A DNA stretch of 64,000 nucleotides from Reticulitermes speratus (GCA_021186555.1 JAJKFL010000013.1:38677644-38741643), one strand, 5' to 3'; shown: positions 45,650 to 56,376, counted from the first letter of the stretch. The notes: generated from the sequence alone by a model not told the origin. A program made the numbers and translations.

Positions 45650-46135
45650 ATGGGGCACGTGGTGGCGTAGTTGATTGAGGCACTGCGCTACAAGCCCGAA
45701 GGTTGCGGGTTTTATTCCCGATGATAAGGTAAAGGTAAATTCTCTTTAGAGCGGGCCATGAAGGCCCAGAGGGGGAGTAGAGGTATAGTTTTACTCTTTT
45801 TTTAACCCTGGCACTAGATGAGGGTGGGTGGTCAACACCACGCCCCGGCTGCTTTACTCCCGGGAAAGAGACCCGGTACCCATTGTATAGGAGGCATTCC
45901 AATGGTGTCATTGCAATTTCTCATGCGCATAATCCTTCCGGCCGCACTATGGACTCAGCCTCTAACAGAAATGAGTACCAGGAATATTTCCTGGGGGGGG
46001 AGGGGGGTAAAGGCGGCCGGTTTGTAGGGTTGACAAACTTACCACCCTCATGTGCCTATTTTCTTGAAGTCTGGGAGCCTCAACCTCCTGAACCCTCAGG
46101 ACCTGTCCAGGCCTGTATAGGGATAGCTTTACCTT
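45650..46135 (+). mobile_element. SINE-B with nested SINE-C
   Basis: The head (ggtggcgtagttgattgagg) and first body bases stop at cccgatgat (45723). SINE-B resumes at ccaatggtgtcattgc (45899). It ends aggcctgtatagggatag. Confidence 0.8.
45725..45896 (-). mobile_element. SINE-C nested in SINE-B
   Basis: Antisense and 5' truncated: aaggtaaaggtaaattctct at the 3' end, to cccattgtataggaggc. Probable short TSD (cccgatgat / tccaatggt). Confidence 0.8.
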
Positions 46136-46414
46136 TACATATAAAATCATAAAGCAGTGACAGTTGATAGTAGTTACATATGAATAACATACACAGACAT
46201 AACCTCGTACTGCTCTTCACCGTCATTAAACAAGCAACCTTTGCACATACTCGTATATCCACTGTTTGCGTTCCACGGAATATGGACGTTTACTGGCTCG
46301 GTCTTAGCCTGCTCGGCGCCCTGTCCTTAACGTATGTGTCTCCCCCCTCTAACCCTCCCTTTTATTTACATAATGTTTTCAGTTTTTATAATGGATGCAT
46401 AACATTCTTAATAA

Positions 46415-46439
<25 letters not shown>
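46415..46439. repeat. (TA)n microsatellite
   Basis: About 12 ta units. Confidence 0.85.
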
Positions 46440-46446
<7 letters not shown>

Positions 46447-46815
46447 AGCTGTACCACCTTGAATATAAAAAGTGTAATGTGTGGAAAAAAGGTTCTTAAC
46501 AAAATGCTTTAGTGAAAGTTCACTTCTGTCTCTTTGTTATCAACTGCAATAAAGGATACGAAACGTGTTTAAAAAAATATCACATCGTCTCAAAGAAGAC
46601 GTAAAAATAAGTATGTCCCGTAACTTAGATTAAAGTAGGATACTGAAAAGACTCTGCGTATGTCGGAAACATGAGACATATCGTCAAATTACGCAGATTT
46701 AGGGGTGCTGGGTGCTGAAAGAGGAGTCCGTCGATATCATGAATGAGAGGGGCATCTGGCTTTAAAAACACTTATTTTAAAAACTTATAACTTTTATGTT
46801 AATTTGGATCGCTTC

Positions 46816-47584
46816 GTCGTTGGCACACACGTACAGTCAGCAGAAACAAGTCATTGACACATACGTACAGTCAGCAGAAGCAAGTCATTGGCACATACGT
46901 ACAGTCAGCAGAAACAAGTCATTGGCACATACGTACAGTCAGCAGAAACAAGTCATTGGCACATACGTACAGTCAGCAGAAACAAGTCATTGGCACATAC
47001 GTACAGTCAGCAGAAACAAGTCATTGGCACATACGTACAGTCAGCAGAAACAAGTCATTGGCACATACGTACAGTCAACAGAAACAAGTCATTGGCACAT
47101 ACGTACAGTCAACAGAAACAAGTCATTGACACATACGTACAGTCAGCAGAAACAAGTCATTGGCACATACGTACAGTCAACAGAAACAAGTCATTGGCAC
47201 ATACGTACAGTCAGCAGAAACAAGTCATTGGCACATACGTACAGTCAGCAGACACAAGTCATTGGCACGTACTACAGTCAGAAGACAAATTATTGGCACA
47301 TACGTAAGTCAGCAGAAACAAGCCATTGGCACATACGTACAGTCAGAAGACATGTCATTGGCACATACGTACAGTCAGCAGACACAAGTCATTGGCACAT
47401 ACTACAGTCAGAAGACAAATTATTGGCACATACGTAAGTCAGCAGAAACAAGTCATTGGCACATACGTACAGTCAGCAGACACAAGTCATTGGCACATAC
47501 TACAGTCAGAAGACAAATTATTGGCACATACGTAAGTCAGCAGAAACAAGTCATTGGCACATACGTACAGTCAGCAGAAACAAA
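46816..47584 (+). repeat. 34-bp tandem array with a higher-order tail (about 22 units)
   Basis: Unit cacatacgtacagtcagcag + aaacaagtcattgg. From 46816 to about 47250 units are uniform. From 47250 to 47584 three variants (34, 31 and 33 bases; the 31-base unit has catactacagtcagaagac) recur as a block of about 98 bases. No stop occurs in any frame of the unit, so several frames of up to 218 codons cross the array; they are not genes. Confidence 0.95.
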
Positions 47585-47589
47585 AGAAC

Positions 47590-48030
47590 AGCTTTCCAGT
47601 CCTGCGCTATCACGCACACCAGAGCGGTCTGCTGCGTGCCTTCTTGCTGTCACTCCTATCACCTTTCCGATTTGTCTTCCACGTCGCTTCCTACTGCTGA
47701 TATCACCACGGAAGGATAAGCACCCGCAATATGCAAGGCAGCACTTAAACTCCTGTAAAAATATAAAAGGGCGTGGAGTAAAAAGGAAAGGAGCCGTAAA
47801 ATGGGTTATTTTTTAAACACATTAATTATTTTCAGAACAGGATTCACAAAAAATGATTTCATTTTCTTTTAAGACCCCCCCCCCCCCCCACCGCAAACAT
47901 TTTGGCGCCCCGCGCAACAGTTCACTTCCATCGGCCCTGGAAGTTTGAAGGTGATTACAACGCCGAGGAGTCCCGTACCTACTTATTACACATTTCTAAC
48001 TACCCGAAGCAAACAAACCTCTTGGAGGAT
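47590..48030. other. No recognised feature
   Basis: Poly-C (47875-47890). Nothing supported. Confidence 0.35.
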
Positions 48031-48037
48031 ACGGTCA

Positions 48038-48350
48038 TATAAATGTAAAGCTATCCCTGTGCAGGCCTGAACAGGTCCTGAGGGCTGTAGGAGGTTGAGG
48101 CTGCCAGAATTTCTAGACAGTCGGCACATGAAGGTAGTAAGTTTGTTAGCCCTACACACCGGCCGCCTTTATACCCTAGGAGATATCCCTGATACTAATT
48201 TTTGTTAGAGACTCAGTCGATCCCGGGGCCATAGTGCGGCCGGAAGGATTAAGTCAATGAAAAATCTTAATGACCCCTTTGGGAATCGAGCCCGAGACCT
48301 TCCGATTTATAGCAAAGTTATAGCAAAACCAACTGCGCTACCGCGTACTC
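48038..48350 (-). mobile_element. SINE-B, antisense
   Basis: 3' end agctatccctgtgcaggcct, then gtcggcacatgaaggtagta, head aaccaactgcgctaccgcgt. The B-box region is duplicated or slipped (tatagcaaagttatagcaaa). Confidence 0.8.
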
Positions 48351-48359
48351 ATATGGTCA

Positions 48360-48570
48360 TATATTGGAGGATCATATTAGAATGAATCCAAGATAAATAG
48401 AATGGGAGGTTTTGGACTGGATTCTTCTGGCTCAGGATAGGCATCATTTACGGTTTGCTATGGATATTGTAGTTAAACTACAGGTTCAAAGAAATGCGGG
48501 TAATTTATTGACCAGCACAGGGAATGTTGTTTTCTGGAAATGGACTCTCCTAAAAGGAGGTAGTTACTAA
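48360..48570 (+). mobile_element. LINE 3' end
   Basis: ttggaggatcatattagaat and ggactggattcttctggctc match W.D.I..DL...G...DW..LAQDR in order, with frame breaks. 3' UTR block ttattgaccagcacag. Confidence 0.45.
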
Positions 48571-48658
48571 CCAATGTCTCACTACCAAATAAATGCACAT
48601 TAACAAAAAAAACCAATATAAGGTTTCTTTAAAATCGTCTAAAAGGCCCCTACATATG

Positions 48659-48688
48659 TTTCGGTTTTCAAAAAAACCATCATCAGGG
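48659..48688 (-). repeat. Dispersed hairpin motif
   Basis: - strand: cctgatgatGGTTTTtttgAAAACCgaaac. Six pairs, four-base loop. Confidence 0.65.
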
Positions 48689-49017
48689 GGTCACAGAATT
48701 GTACTTTTCAAAATACTTCCATGCGTTCCTCCATCAGCACACGCAATGCAATTCACCACTTTCACGCCTGCTATTTACGGTATCACTTGTGAGCACCATA
48801 TGTTAAAATAATAAAAATGAAATGAGTGACTAATTTCGTGAAAATCTGCCACTTCCTAGAAGAGTTATTCGACTCGCACAATCTCTCTCCCACACACACA
48901 ACAGGCTTTCCATTCCCAGAATGTAACCAAACCCCCATAAACAACATCCCTATAAGAATTCCGAATGTGAACAAAGGGAATGTTGACGCTCTACACAAAA
49001 GTGAAAGAATGAAGACA

Positions 49018-49054
49018 CTGTGTGTGTGTGTGCACGTGCGTGCGTGCGTGTGTG
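49018..49054 (+). repeat. GT/GTGC microsatellite
   Basis: gtgtgtgtgtgcacgtgcgtgcgtgcgtgtg. Confidence 0.8.
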
Positions 49055-49059
49055 AATTC

Positions 49060-49860
49060 CGAAATAAAGCGTTGAGCTTCCCCGCCCGCTGTGCAGGTGA
49101 TGTGCCTGCATACCATGCCGCATTGTTAGAACAGTTACATGGCCCAGCCTTTTGTTTCGCTACCTTGCGAGGCCAACACTCACCCAGTCACCCAGTGTAC
49201 GCAGCATTCCTATGCATCGCCGACAGATGGCTCACAAATTCCACTCTCACTATTATACCAGGATCTTCCCAAACCACTGCACTTGTATCCAGTGCCGACG
49301 AAGGGCGGGGTGGAGGGGGAAGCCAGTACAAATTACCCGGGCACGGCGGTCCTTAAAAGGGCCCGGGGTCCGGCTATGTTCTTATGTTTTTGTCTTTCTC
49401 GGTAGTATCATTATGTGTCGAGTGTACAAACGAACACTTCAGATCAGTCCACAGTCACTCTGCTACTGAGTCAGTCGTTACGATTTAGCATAAATATTTT
49501 TAGCCGGTCTGTCACTCCCGCCGGGGGCCCAATTTTTTTTTTCACCGGGGCCAGAACCCGCTCTCGGCGGCCCTGATTTTATCCATTGTACTTTGGAAAG
49601 GGGGGGGTGGTGTTATTTAATGACGCTGTATTTTTATCGAAGAATATAAGCGCCGAATGATATGGTGACGGATGAACAGGAAGGGATTTGGAACGAGCAG
49701 TTGTGACCTGAGGTACTATCACAGCTTGGAGGTACTGAGAAGAAACATGAGAAACCTCCTGACAGCCTCTCGAATACATGTCTGGAGCCTGTCTGCTACG
49801 CCGACGTTTTATATCCTTGTGTACTGAATCACCCGCTTGCTAACAAAAGACTCATTTATT
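49060..49860. other. No recognised feature
   Basis: The 176-codon frame ending near 49356 has no recognisable domain. GC-rich scraps near 49500-49575 may be transposon-end remnants. Confidence 0.3.
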
Positions 49861-49867
49861 CACTAAC

Positions 49868-50300
49868 AGGTAATGGTAAGTTTGTTCCTGTGCTTAATCA
49901 AGCACCGCGACATGAAGGTGTATAATGGAGAGAGGTATTGCTCCACGAATTCTTGAGCTTGTACACTAGATGGAGGGGAGTGTTTAGCGTCACGCCCAGC
50001 CGCTTTCTTTTTTCCAATGGCTCGACAACCCCTTGGGGGCCTAGGCCGCTTCATTTTTCGAGGCTTCACGATCACACTCAGACACACCGCACTCAGTAGG
50101 ACTCCTCTGGACGAGGGACCAGCTCGTCGCAGAGACCTCTACCTGACAACACACAACACTCACAACAGACAGACATCCATGCCCCCGGTGAGATTCGAAC
50201 GCACAATCCCAGTAAGCGACCGGCCGTAGACCCACGCCTTAGACCGCGCGGCCACTGGGATCGGCCCCAGCCGCTTTACTCCCATGAAAACATGATAACA
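49868..50300 (-). mobile_element. SINE-C interrupted by SINE-D
   Basis: The 3' half runs from 49868 (gtaatggtaagtttgttcct) to cacgcccagccgcttt, and the element resumes at cccagccgctttactccca (50266). Confidence 0.8.
50007..50265 (-). mobile_element. SINE-D nested in SINE-C, 12-bp TSD
   Basis: Perfect target duplication cccagccgcttt at 49995-50006 and 50266-50277. Antisense: A-tail side as ttttttcca, head cttagaccgcgcggccactg. Confidence 0.9.
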
Positions 50301-50925
50301 TCGCCTTTTCGTTAAGTTAGGTCCACATTTGTACACGTACAGTGACGCCGTTCCTTTTTCGTGTTTTTCCAAATACCTGATTGCATCGCTGTCGTTCCAG
50401 CTCGGTTCAACGCTTTGTCTTGTTATGCAAAGAATAATATTCAAAGTGGATACTACATATGCGGCTAGTTTGTCGGCTGCGTGTGACTCATTGTCGATAT
50501 TTTGATCGCCGCGCGGTTTCCGGCATAGCATTAATTGAAGGCTTATTCACATAAGAGCTTTGTCCAACAGAGGTCACTTATTTGTGAATGTGAAATGCAT
50601 TTTAACACAGAGTGTTGTTCTTCGACGTCTATATAGGAACGATGCCATATAAAAGTGTCATAGCAAATTTAGAAGAGAATTTTCTGGTGTTTTATTTTTC
50701 TTTTCGAAATCAAAAACCGAAAGATTGGTGAACAAAGTTCGAACATGTATTTTGTTACAGAAGAAATTATAGCGAATAATGCGTGCTCTTTCAGATGACA
50801 GATGATATTAGAGGCAACTCCATCAGAATCTGTGTTGCGAGAGCACAGTTTTGTAACTGGTTTTTGAAGCACTGATGAAGTCGATCCACTGCTAAACTAT
50901 TTTACAGATTAGGTAGGCCTATGTT
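50300..50925. other. No recognised feature
   Basis: Nothing supported. Confidence 0.35.
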
Positions 50926-50944
50926 TCTACTTAACTGTCACGCA

Positions 50945-51420
50945 AATGCTTAACGTATCAGATAATCCCAGTTTAGTACAAAAAGTGACCTTACGTGACA
51001 TTAAAATCGCAGTCGATGAAACAAGAATAATCGGACCGATTTTTTTCGAATACAATAAATTCGGACAGGTACTTTTACAAATTATAGCACCATTTTTTTA
51101 AAATGAGGTGTACTGGTTCTTCCAGCAAGACGGTGCAACCGTCCATACAGCCAGTAATTCAATGGCAGCCTTACATAACGTTTTGGCGGACGGAATAATT
51201 AGTCGTCCTTTGTGGCCAGCTCGTTCACCGGAGCTCATTCCTTGCTACTATCGTCTGTGGAAATGTTCAAACTCAACGTCTAAAGGATTAATACGTACAC
51301 GCGCGGAGGACGACCTTAAAGACATTATCTAGCGCTCGGTATCGGTACTTTCTAGACAACTTGAAACAGTGTGTACTCACCACGTGTCAATCATAAGGCA
51401 GGTCTATGACGTAACGGCCA
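50945..51420 (+). pseudogene. Mariner-like (IS630-Tc1-mariner) transposase fossil
   Basis: The decayed reading is NPSLVQKVTLRDIKI, then RIIGPIFFE, then WFFQQDGATVHTASNSMAAL, then ISRPLWPARSPELIPCYY and RLWK. The order RIIGPIFF, QQDGA.AHTA, LWPARSPDL.PCD..LW is the catalytic-domain C half of mariner-type transposases. The second and third acidic positions appear changed (SPEL for the usual SPDL, PCYY for PCD-Y), a stop follows DLKDII, and the 5' half is missing. Inactive. Confidence 0.8.
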
Positions 51421-51452
51421 GCACATGCTTTAACGTGAGTTAAGTCAGTTTA

Positions 51453-51700
51453 GAGCCGATCCCAGTGGCCGCGCGGTCTAAGGCATGGGGCTCTGGCCGT
51501 TCGCTTGCTGGGATTGCGGGTTCGAATCCCGCGTGGGCCATGGATGTTTATTTCTTGTGAGTGTTGTGTGTTGTCAGGTAGAGGTCTCTGCGACGGGCTG
51601 GTCACTCGTCCAGAGGAATCCTACCGAGTGTGATGTGTCTGTGATCTTGAAGCCTCGACAATGAGGAAGCCTGGCTGTTGCGCCATTGGAAAGAAAACAA
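51453..51700 (+). mobile_element. SINE-D, full length
   Basis: Head gatcccagtggccgcgcggt, B-box gggttcgaatcccgcg. Body as at 41.8 kb. Tail ttgcgccattggaaagaaaa. Confidence 0.85.
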
Positions 51701-52079
51701 TTTAATTGATATTGTACTTTCGGGTCCAGCGTCGAGTGGTGCAGTCTGTAGTACTGAAATATACAGTCACTCTCTATGACGTAGCATTGTGTTTACAAGG
51801 TGTTGCAATAGCGGCAGCACTTTAGTCCTTTGTTCGGTAGACCCGCACTGTGACTGTGGATTTCCTGACGTTCCTCTGTCTTCCCAGGATAATTCCACAA
51901 CAATACCTTAAAATGGACCAAAACTCCGTCATTCTCAATCTTTACCTACTTGTTACGTCTCCTGTAATCTTTATAGTTCACAATCATTTTTATGGTTATG
52001 TTTATGTAGCTCAGTGATAAATGCTGTGTATGTGTTTTGCCTGTTCATTATCGTAAGATTACGGGGAAGACCTGGCCGT

Positions 52080-52280
52080 AGATGGGAGGTTAATTTTAAC
52101 GTGCTTCGTAAAACAATATAAACGGGCATGTGGATTGGATTATCTGGCTGTGGTAAGGGTCATGGGCGGGCTCGAGTGTAAACGGCAACTGATGTTCAGA
52201 TTTCTAGAAAGCGGAGAAATGGTTGAGCAAATGAGCAGTTTCAAGCTTCTCAACAAGGACTTTACTCCATGCAGGTGATT
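52080..52280 (+). mobile_element. LINE 3' end
   Basis: aagacctggccgtagatggg (RPRRRW-like), then tgtggattggattatctggc, then the 3' UTR agcttctcaacaaggacttt. Confidence 0.45.
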
Positions 52281-52353
52281 TCACTTAACTCTGTTGTGAA
52301 CATTTGATTCTCACAATAAATAATAATTATTTTCCATAACAACATTACACGTA

Positions 52354-52612
52354 GGAGCCGGGATAGCGCAGTCGGTTTAGTGACAAGAGGAAATCGAATA
52401 GTCTAGACCGGCTCTGGGATCCACCCACCCTCTTACTCACCTCCTACTCAGTGGATACCGGAGTTATTTCGCGTGGGTAAAACGGCCGGGGCGTGATATT
52501 GACCACTCACCTTCATCGAGTGCCGAGGTTAAGAATGAGTGGAGCTACACCTCCACTCCACCTCTATGTCTTCAAGGCGTGGGCAGAGACAACTTTGCGT
52601 TTTTACCTTTAA
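52354..52612 (+). mobile_element. SINE-C, head partly deleted
   Basis: gagccgggatagcgcagtcg then a gap, then gaccggctctgggatccacc and the rest of the body. Confidence 0.8.
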
Positions 52613-52644
52613 CAACCTTAAACGAGCAATCTAATGGATAAAAA

Positions 52645-52782
52645 AGGTAAAAAGGGAAGTCCGCCGACGCGTATTGGGGAGCAGAGGTATAGGTCCATTC
52701 ATTCTTAACGTCGACAGGAGATGGAGATGAGTGGCTAACTCCATGTCCAGGCCCCTTTACCCCAAGAAAGAACTCCCATACC
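52645..52782 (-). mobile_element. SINE-C 3' half, inverted partner
   Basis: ataggtccattcattcttaa and cctttaccccaagaaagaac. Lies tail to tail with the copy at 52354, forming an imperfect inverted pair. Confidence 0.75.
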
Positions 52783-52784
52783 CA

Positions 52785-53330
52785 ATGAGGCACTGCGCTA
52801 CAGGCCGGAACATCGCAAGTTCTATTTCCGATGGGGTAATTCGGATTTTTCGCCGATCCCAGTGGCCGTGCGGTCTAAGGCGTGGGTCTTCGGCCGCTCG
52901 CTTACTAGGATCGTGGGTTCGAATCCCACCGGGGGCATGGATGTCTGTCTGTTGTGAGTGCTGTGTGTTGTCAGGTAGAGGTCTCTGCGACGGGCTGGTC
53001 CCTCGTCCAGAGGAGTCCTACCGAGTGTGGTGTGTCTAAAGTGTGTGATCGTGAAACCTCGACGAAACGAGGAGGCCCAGGCTCATATAGGGCTGTCGAG
53101 CCATAGAAAAAAAAATTCGGATTTTCATTGACATAATCCTTCCGGCCGCACTATGGCTCTGGGGTCGACTCAGCCACTAACAGAAATGACTATTAGGGGT
53201 ATCTCCTGGGGGTAAAGACTGTAGGTATATAGGGCTGCCAACCTTGCCACCTTCATCTGCCGACTGTCTAGAAATTCTGGGAGCCTCAACCTCCTGGAAC
53301 CCTAACGGCCTCTCGAGGCCTGTACAGGGA
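52785..53330 (+). mobile_element. SINE-B with nested SINE-D
   Basis: The head is truncated (gcactgcgctacaggccgga). The body resumes at attcggattttcattgacat and ends ctcgaggcctgtacaggga. Confidence 0.8.
52852..53114 (+). mobile_element. SINE-D nested in SINE-B, 12-13 bp TSD
   Basis: TSD attcggatttttc (52839) / attcggattttc (53115). Ends in an A run. Confidence 0.9.
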
Positions 53331-53771
53331 TTATCTGTTCCAATTGAATTGGAGACTGTGTAGATCGTTACCGGAATTAGAACCCCGGACCGTCCAGCTA
53401 GTACCGATTACGGTCTCGGTGCCCCTCATAAAGTTGATAAGCGTTGTGTTTTGTAGACGGCAGAAACCAAACATGTAAACAGTACGTAGGTGGGCCTCGC
53501 ATTTCGAAAGCGTAGATAAAATAAAGATGGATTAATTTTAGCGTTATATTTGTGATAATGTGACAAGAAACCGTAGCAGAAATACCGACGAATCGTGAGG
53601 ATGTAGTCCTGGGTACTAGTGCCACAGTTTGTAAACCTGTGTTTTCCCTTGCCCTCATCTCCTTGTGCCAACAAATACTCATTCACTGCTTCTGTACGCG
53701 CGCATTACAGAACTTACGAGCTGTTTTTGTTATTAGCAGAATAAAGAGAGCGGTGTTATATTTCTGAGCCT

Positions 53772-53810
53772 TTCCCACGGTTTCAAGAGAACACGTGACC
53801 TGCACACGTG
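53772..53810 (+). promoter_or_regulatory. Second Su(H)/E-box cluster
   Basis: TTCCCACG (53772) in the context ttcccacggtttcaag, almost the same as the 27383 site (ttcccacggttcaag), followed by CACGTG at 53792 and 53805. No gene is recognised next to it. Confidence 0.25.
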
Positions 53811-53814
53811 GTGC

Positions 53815-54105
53815 ATGTGGCTGCTTGGGTGCCCTGACCTTACTCACTGCTCTTCCCCCTGGCTGGCGTCAGACATTAGGTCTAGTAATTGCTCTTTTTT
53901 GTGGTATTCAGGCATCGAAAGAAATATGATTTCTTTCCTGAAAGGGAAGTATTTCATTTTAGGAAACTGTTTGTTTATACAGTCTTATTTCATGCTTACT
54001 GTTGCACTATTGTAGAACATAAAACATGGGCTGTCAGTCATTCCTACATTAACCCTTTAAAGTACAATGGTAACTGTAAGTACCTCATGATTTGACGGTA
54101 CATTT
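53815..54105. other. No recognised feature
   Basis: Nothing supported. Confidence 0.3.
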
Positions 54106-54107
54106 GT

Positions 54108-54390
54108 CCTTGTCCACGTCGTAAATGAACATGAAGAAGTGGATGTAGAGTCCCACTCATTATAAACCTCGTCACAAGATGGAGGTGAGTTGTCAGCTTA
54201 ACGCCCCTGCCTCTTTACCCAAGTGGAAGGTACCCCCTCCCCAACCGGTACCAATTAAATAGGAAGCTGGATGTAGACCTCAGACCTGTTCTGGAGGCCA
54301 TAAAATAGGGATAAATCTCTTGAACCTCCTGTGAATCGAATCATGGTTCCTCGGTCGCCCAATCCTTGTTCTAGTCATTATATCTACTTT
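54108..54390 (-). mobile_element. SINE-C, diverged
   Basis: agagtcccactcattataaa, aagatggaggtgagttgtca, gtaccaattaaataggaagc, and head gtgaatcgaatcatggttcc. Confidence 0.65.
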
Positions 54391-54554
54391 AACATTAACG
54401 CACTCTGGATTCTACGCATACAGAGCGAGTATTTCCGTAAACAACATTAATCGGTTGACCTTTGTAATAAAGACGGTGTTTTCTTTGAGGTAGGATCTGC
54501 ATCTTGATATATAATTTAGACGAATTTCAGACTTTAAAAACACTGTGCTATGAC

Positions 54555-54720
54555 TCAGGAGGATAGTTGCCCGCGTTTCACTGCGTAGGCTCAGGGTCGA
54601 TTCCTGTCCGATTCATGTGGAATTTGTATTAGACAAAGTGACTTAACACTTTTTTTTCCCCCAGTGCTTCTGTTTCCCCTTGTCAGTATTATTTTACTAA
54701 TGCTCCATACTCGTCTTTAG
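54555..54720 (+). mobile_element. SINE-A, diverged
   Basis: gactcaggaggatagttgcc, B-box gggtcgattcctgtccg, body catgtggaatttgtattaga. Confidence 0.65.
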
Positions 54721-54962
54721 CTTAATACTTGTCTTATCAGAAGGACGAGCGGGAGAAGCCTGGGCTCCTTCAAACAAAGCAATGCCCTTCGAAATTTGAG
54801 GAGCATTGTGCAAAAAAAAAAAAAAATTACCTTCGCATTGTGTTCAGGCCTCAAAGGTTGAAGGGAAATCTTTCATCTGAAATGTCTTTTAGAGTTTATA
54901 GGTACAAAATGTAGCTATGAAGCCTACTGTCATATTGAGAGAGAACACTAACAAACCGATTT

Positions 54963-55160
54963 CAGGCTTCCGCTGCGATGTTGATGTAATCTGATGTCTT
55001 TTGGGTGATTACACGGCGTTGTGTGGTAATTATTTACCGACGTTTCGGGACAACGTGTCGGTCCCATCTTCACGGGTCGAGATCCAAGAAGGAAAGCGAA
55101 ACGTCGGTAAATAATTACTACACGACGCCGTGTAATGACCCAAAAGACGACAGATTACTA
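54963..55160. mobile_element. Foldback element FB-5 (GACGCCGTGTA family)
   Basis: cttttgggtgattacacggcg on the left pairs with cgccgtgtaatgacccaaaag on the right; the arms are joined by taattatttaccgacgtttc. A hairpin motif lies inside (- strand 55042-55073, stem GGGAC/GTCCC). Confidence 0.75.
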
Positions 55161-55222
55161 ACACACCGAGCTGCACTAAACAGGCATAAACAGCAGTGTG
55201 ATCTCTTTTTGTTAATATGTTC

Positions 55223-55250
55223 CAATGAAGATGGTCGGGAGACCGAAACA
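55223..55250 (+). repeat. Dispersed hairpin motif
   Basis: caatgaagatGGTCgggaGACCgaaacata. Four pairs, tetraloop. Confidence 0.6.
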
Positions 55251-55549
55251 TATAAAAATGTTTTTTTGTGTAAAGAAGCGTACATTACTAACACTTTGAA
55301 GACTAAAATGCTTCTAATAAGTAAGCTGTATATAAGTAGAAATTTCAGTCTCTTAACTCACAGAAAAAACAGTAATATTTTATTGCAAAATTCTGTCTGT
55401 TTATTCTATGGAGTCTTTATTGCACTGGAAAGTGCGCCCGCCCAAGAATTTAGAACACTTCGAAACTCTTCTATGGAGTAAGTTAATTTGAAGTGTGGGA
55501 CAAAAACGGAGGTCAGATTCCCGGCGGATGCAGTTTTCATATGCGATAG

Positions 55550-55832
55550 TGTGGGCCGTGATAGGTCAGTCGGTATAGCGACTCGCTACGAGCTGGACGG
55601 GCCGGGGATCGAATCCCGGTGGGGGGCGAGATTCTCAGCATCCGTCCAGACCGGCCCTGGGGACTACCCAGCCTCCTGTACGATGGGTACCGAGTAATTT
55701 CCGGGAGTAAAGCGTCCGGGGCGTGGCGTTACCACCCACCCCATCTAGCGCTGAGGTTAAAGAAAGTGTGGAACTATACTTCTGCTCCTCCTCTGGGCCT
55801 TCATGGCCTGTTTACGTTTACCTTTACCTTAC
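55550..55832 (+). mobile_element. SINE-C, full length
   Basis: gataggtcagtcggtatagc, ggggatcgaatcccggtggg, then the full body and 3' end gggccttcatggcctgttta. Confidence 0.9.
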
Positions 55833-55947
55833 CTCCTGTGATAGCGCCGTGCTCTCAGAGATACTTTAGTGGAGGCTCTTTGGTGTCGAATGGAAAAAAG
55901 ATGAGAGTTTGAGTTCTCACTGCGGACGTCAAGATTATCTTCTGCTG

Positions 55948-56097
55948 AGATGTGACGCCGTGTAATTTCGTAAATAAGTACGAACGTTTCGGAAGAAATT
56001 AATGCCTCCGGCTTCAGGATATAATAGTACTGTATTAGTCGGAATATGACAGATTGCTCACTAACATTGGTAACTACGTACCAAAATACGGCGTCAA
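55948..56097. mobile_element. GACGCCGTGTA family element, about 150 bp
   Basis: Starts gacgccgtgtaatttcg and ends aatacggcgtc, giving a terminal inverted repeat. It contains a hairpin motif on the - strand (55987-56018, GGAGgcattaatttCTTCC). Confidence 0.55.
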
Positions 56098-56224
56098 ATA
56101 CCACAAAACATTCATCTGAATAGAAAGACGGTTGTTAAAGGTGAGCCAATAAGTATTTGGAATTAAGCGGTCGTGGCCTATTTGAAGGTATTATTCCTGC
56201 AGTCTGCAGCAGGCCTACTCAGTA

Positions 56225-56310
56225 TTTTATGTGGTGCGAACAACTTCGGAAATATTTGGTCTGCATGCGGGCAAAATGAAATTCAATACACAGAATGAGA
56301 AACGAATAAT
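56225..56310 (-). repeat. Interspersed repeat G, copy 1
   Basis: - strand tgaatttcattttgcccgca and gcagaccaaatatttccgaa. Matches 62305-62385 on the + strand. Identity unknown. Confidence 0.6.
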
Positions 56311-56376
56311 TATACTTATAATTATATGTATGATTGTACTTTTGTATTTTATATACATCGTGTGCAATAAGAATAT

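Noticed and set aside
46796-47816. Overlapping frames of 139-218 codons
   Set aside because: Produced by the 34-bp tandem repeat, which has no stop in any frame.
48418-48432. GFFWL reading as the missing C-terminal block of the Bearded-like gene
   Set aside because: It lies inside a LINE 3' end (gactggattcttctggctc), lacks the preceding PVHF.RT, and is explained by the repeat.
51453-51540. Functional tRNA gene
   Set aside because: A- and B-box-like blocks are present but the cloverleaf is incomplete and the sequence continues into a SINE body. The same applies to heads of the other SINE copies.
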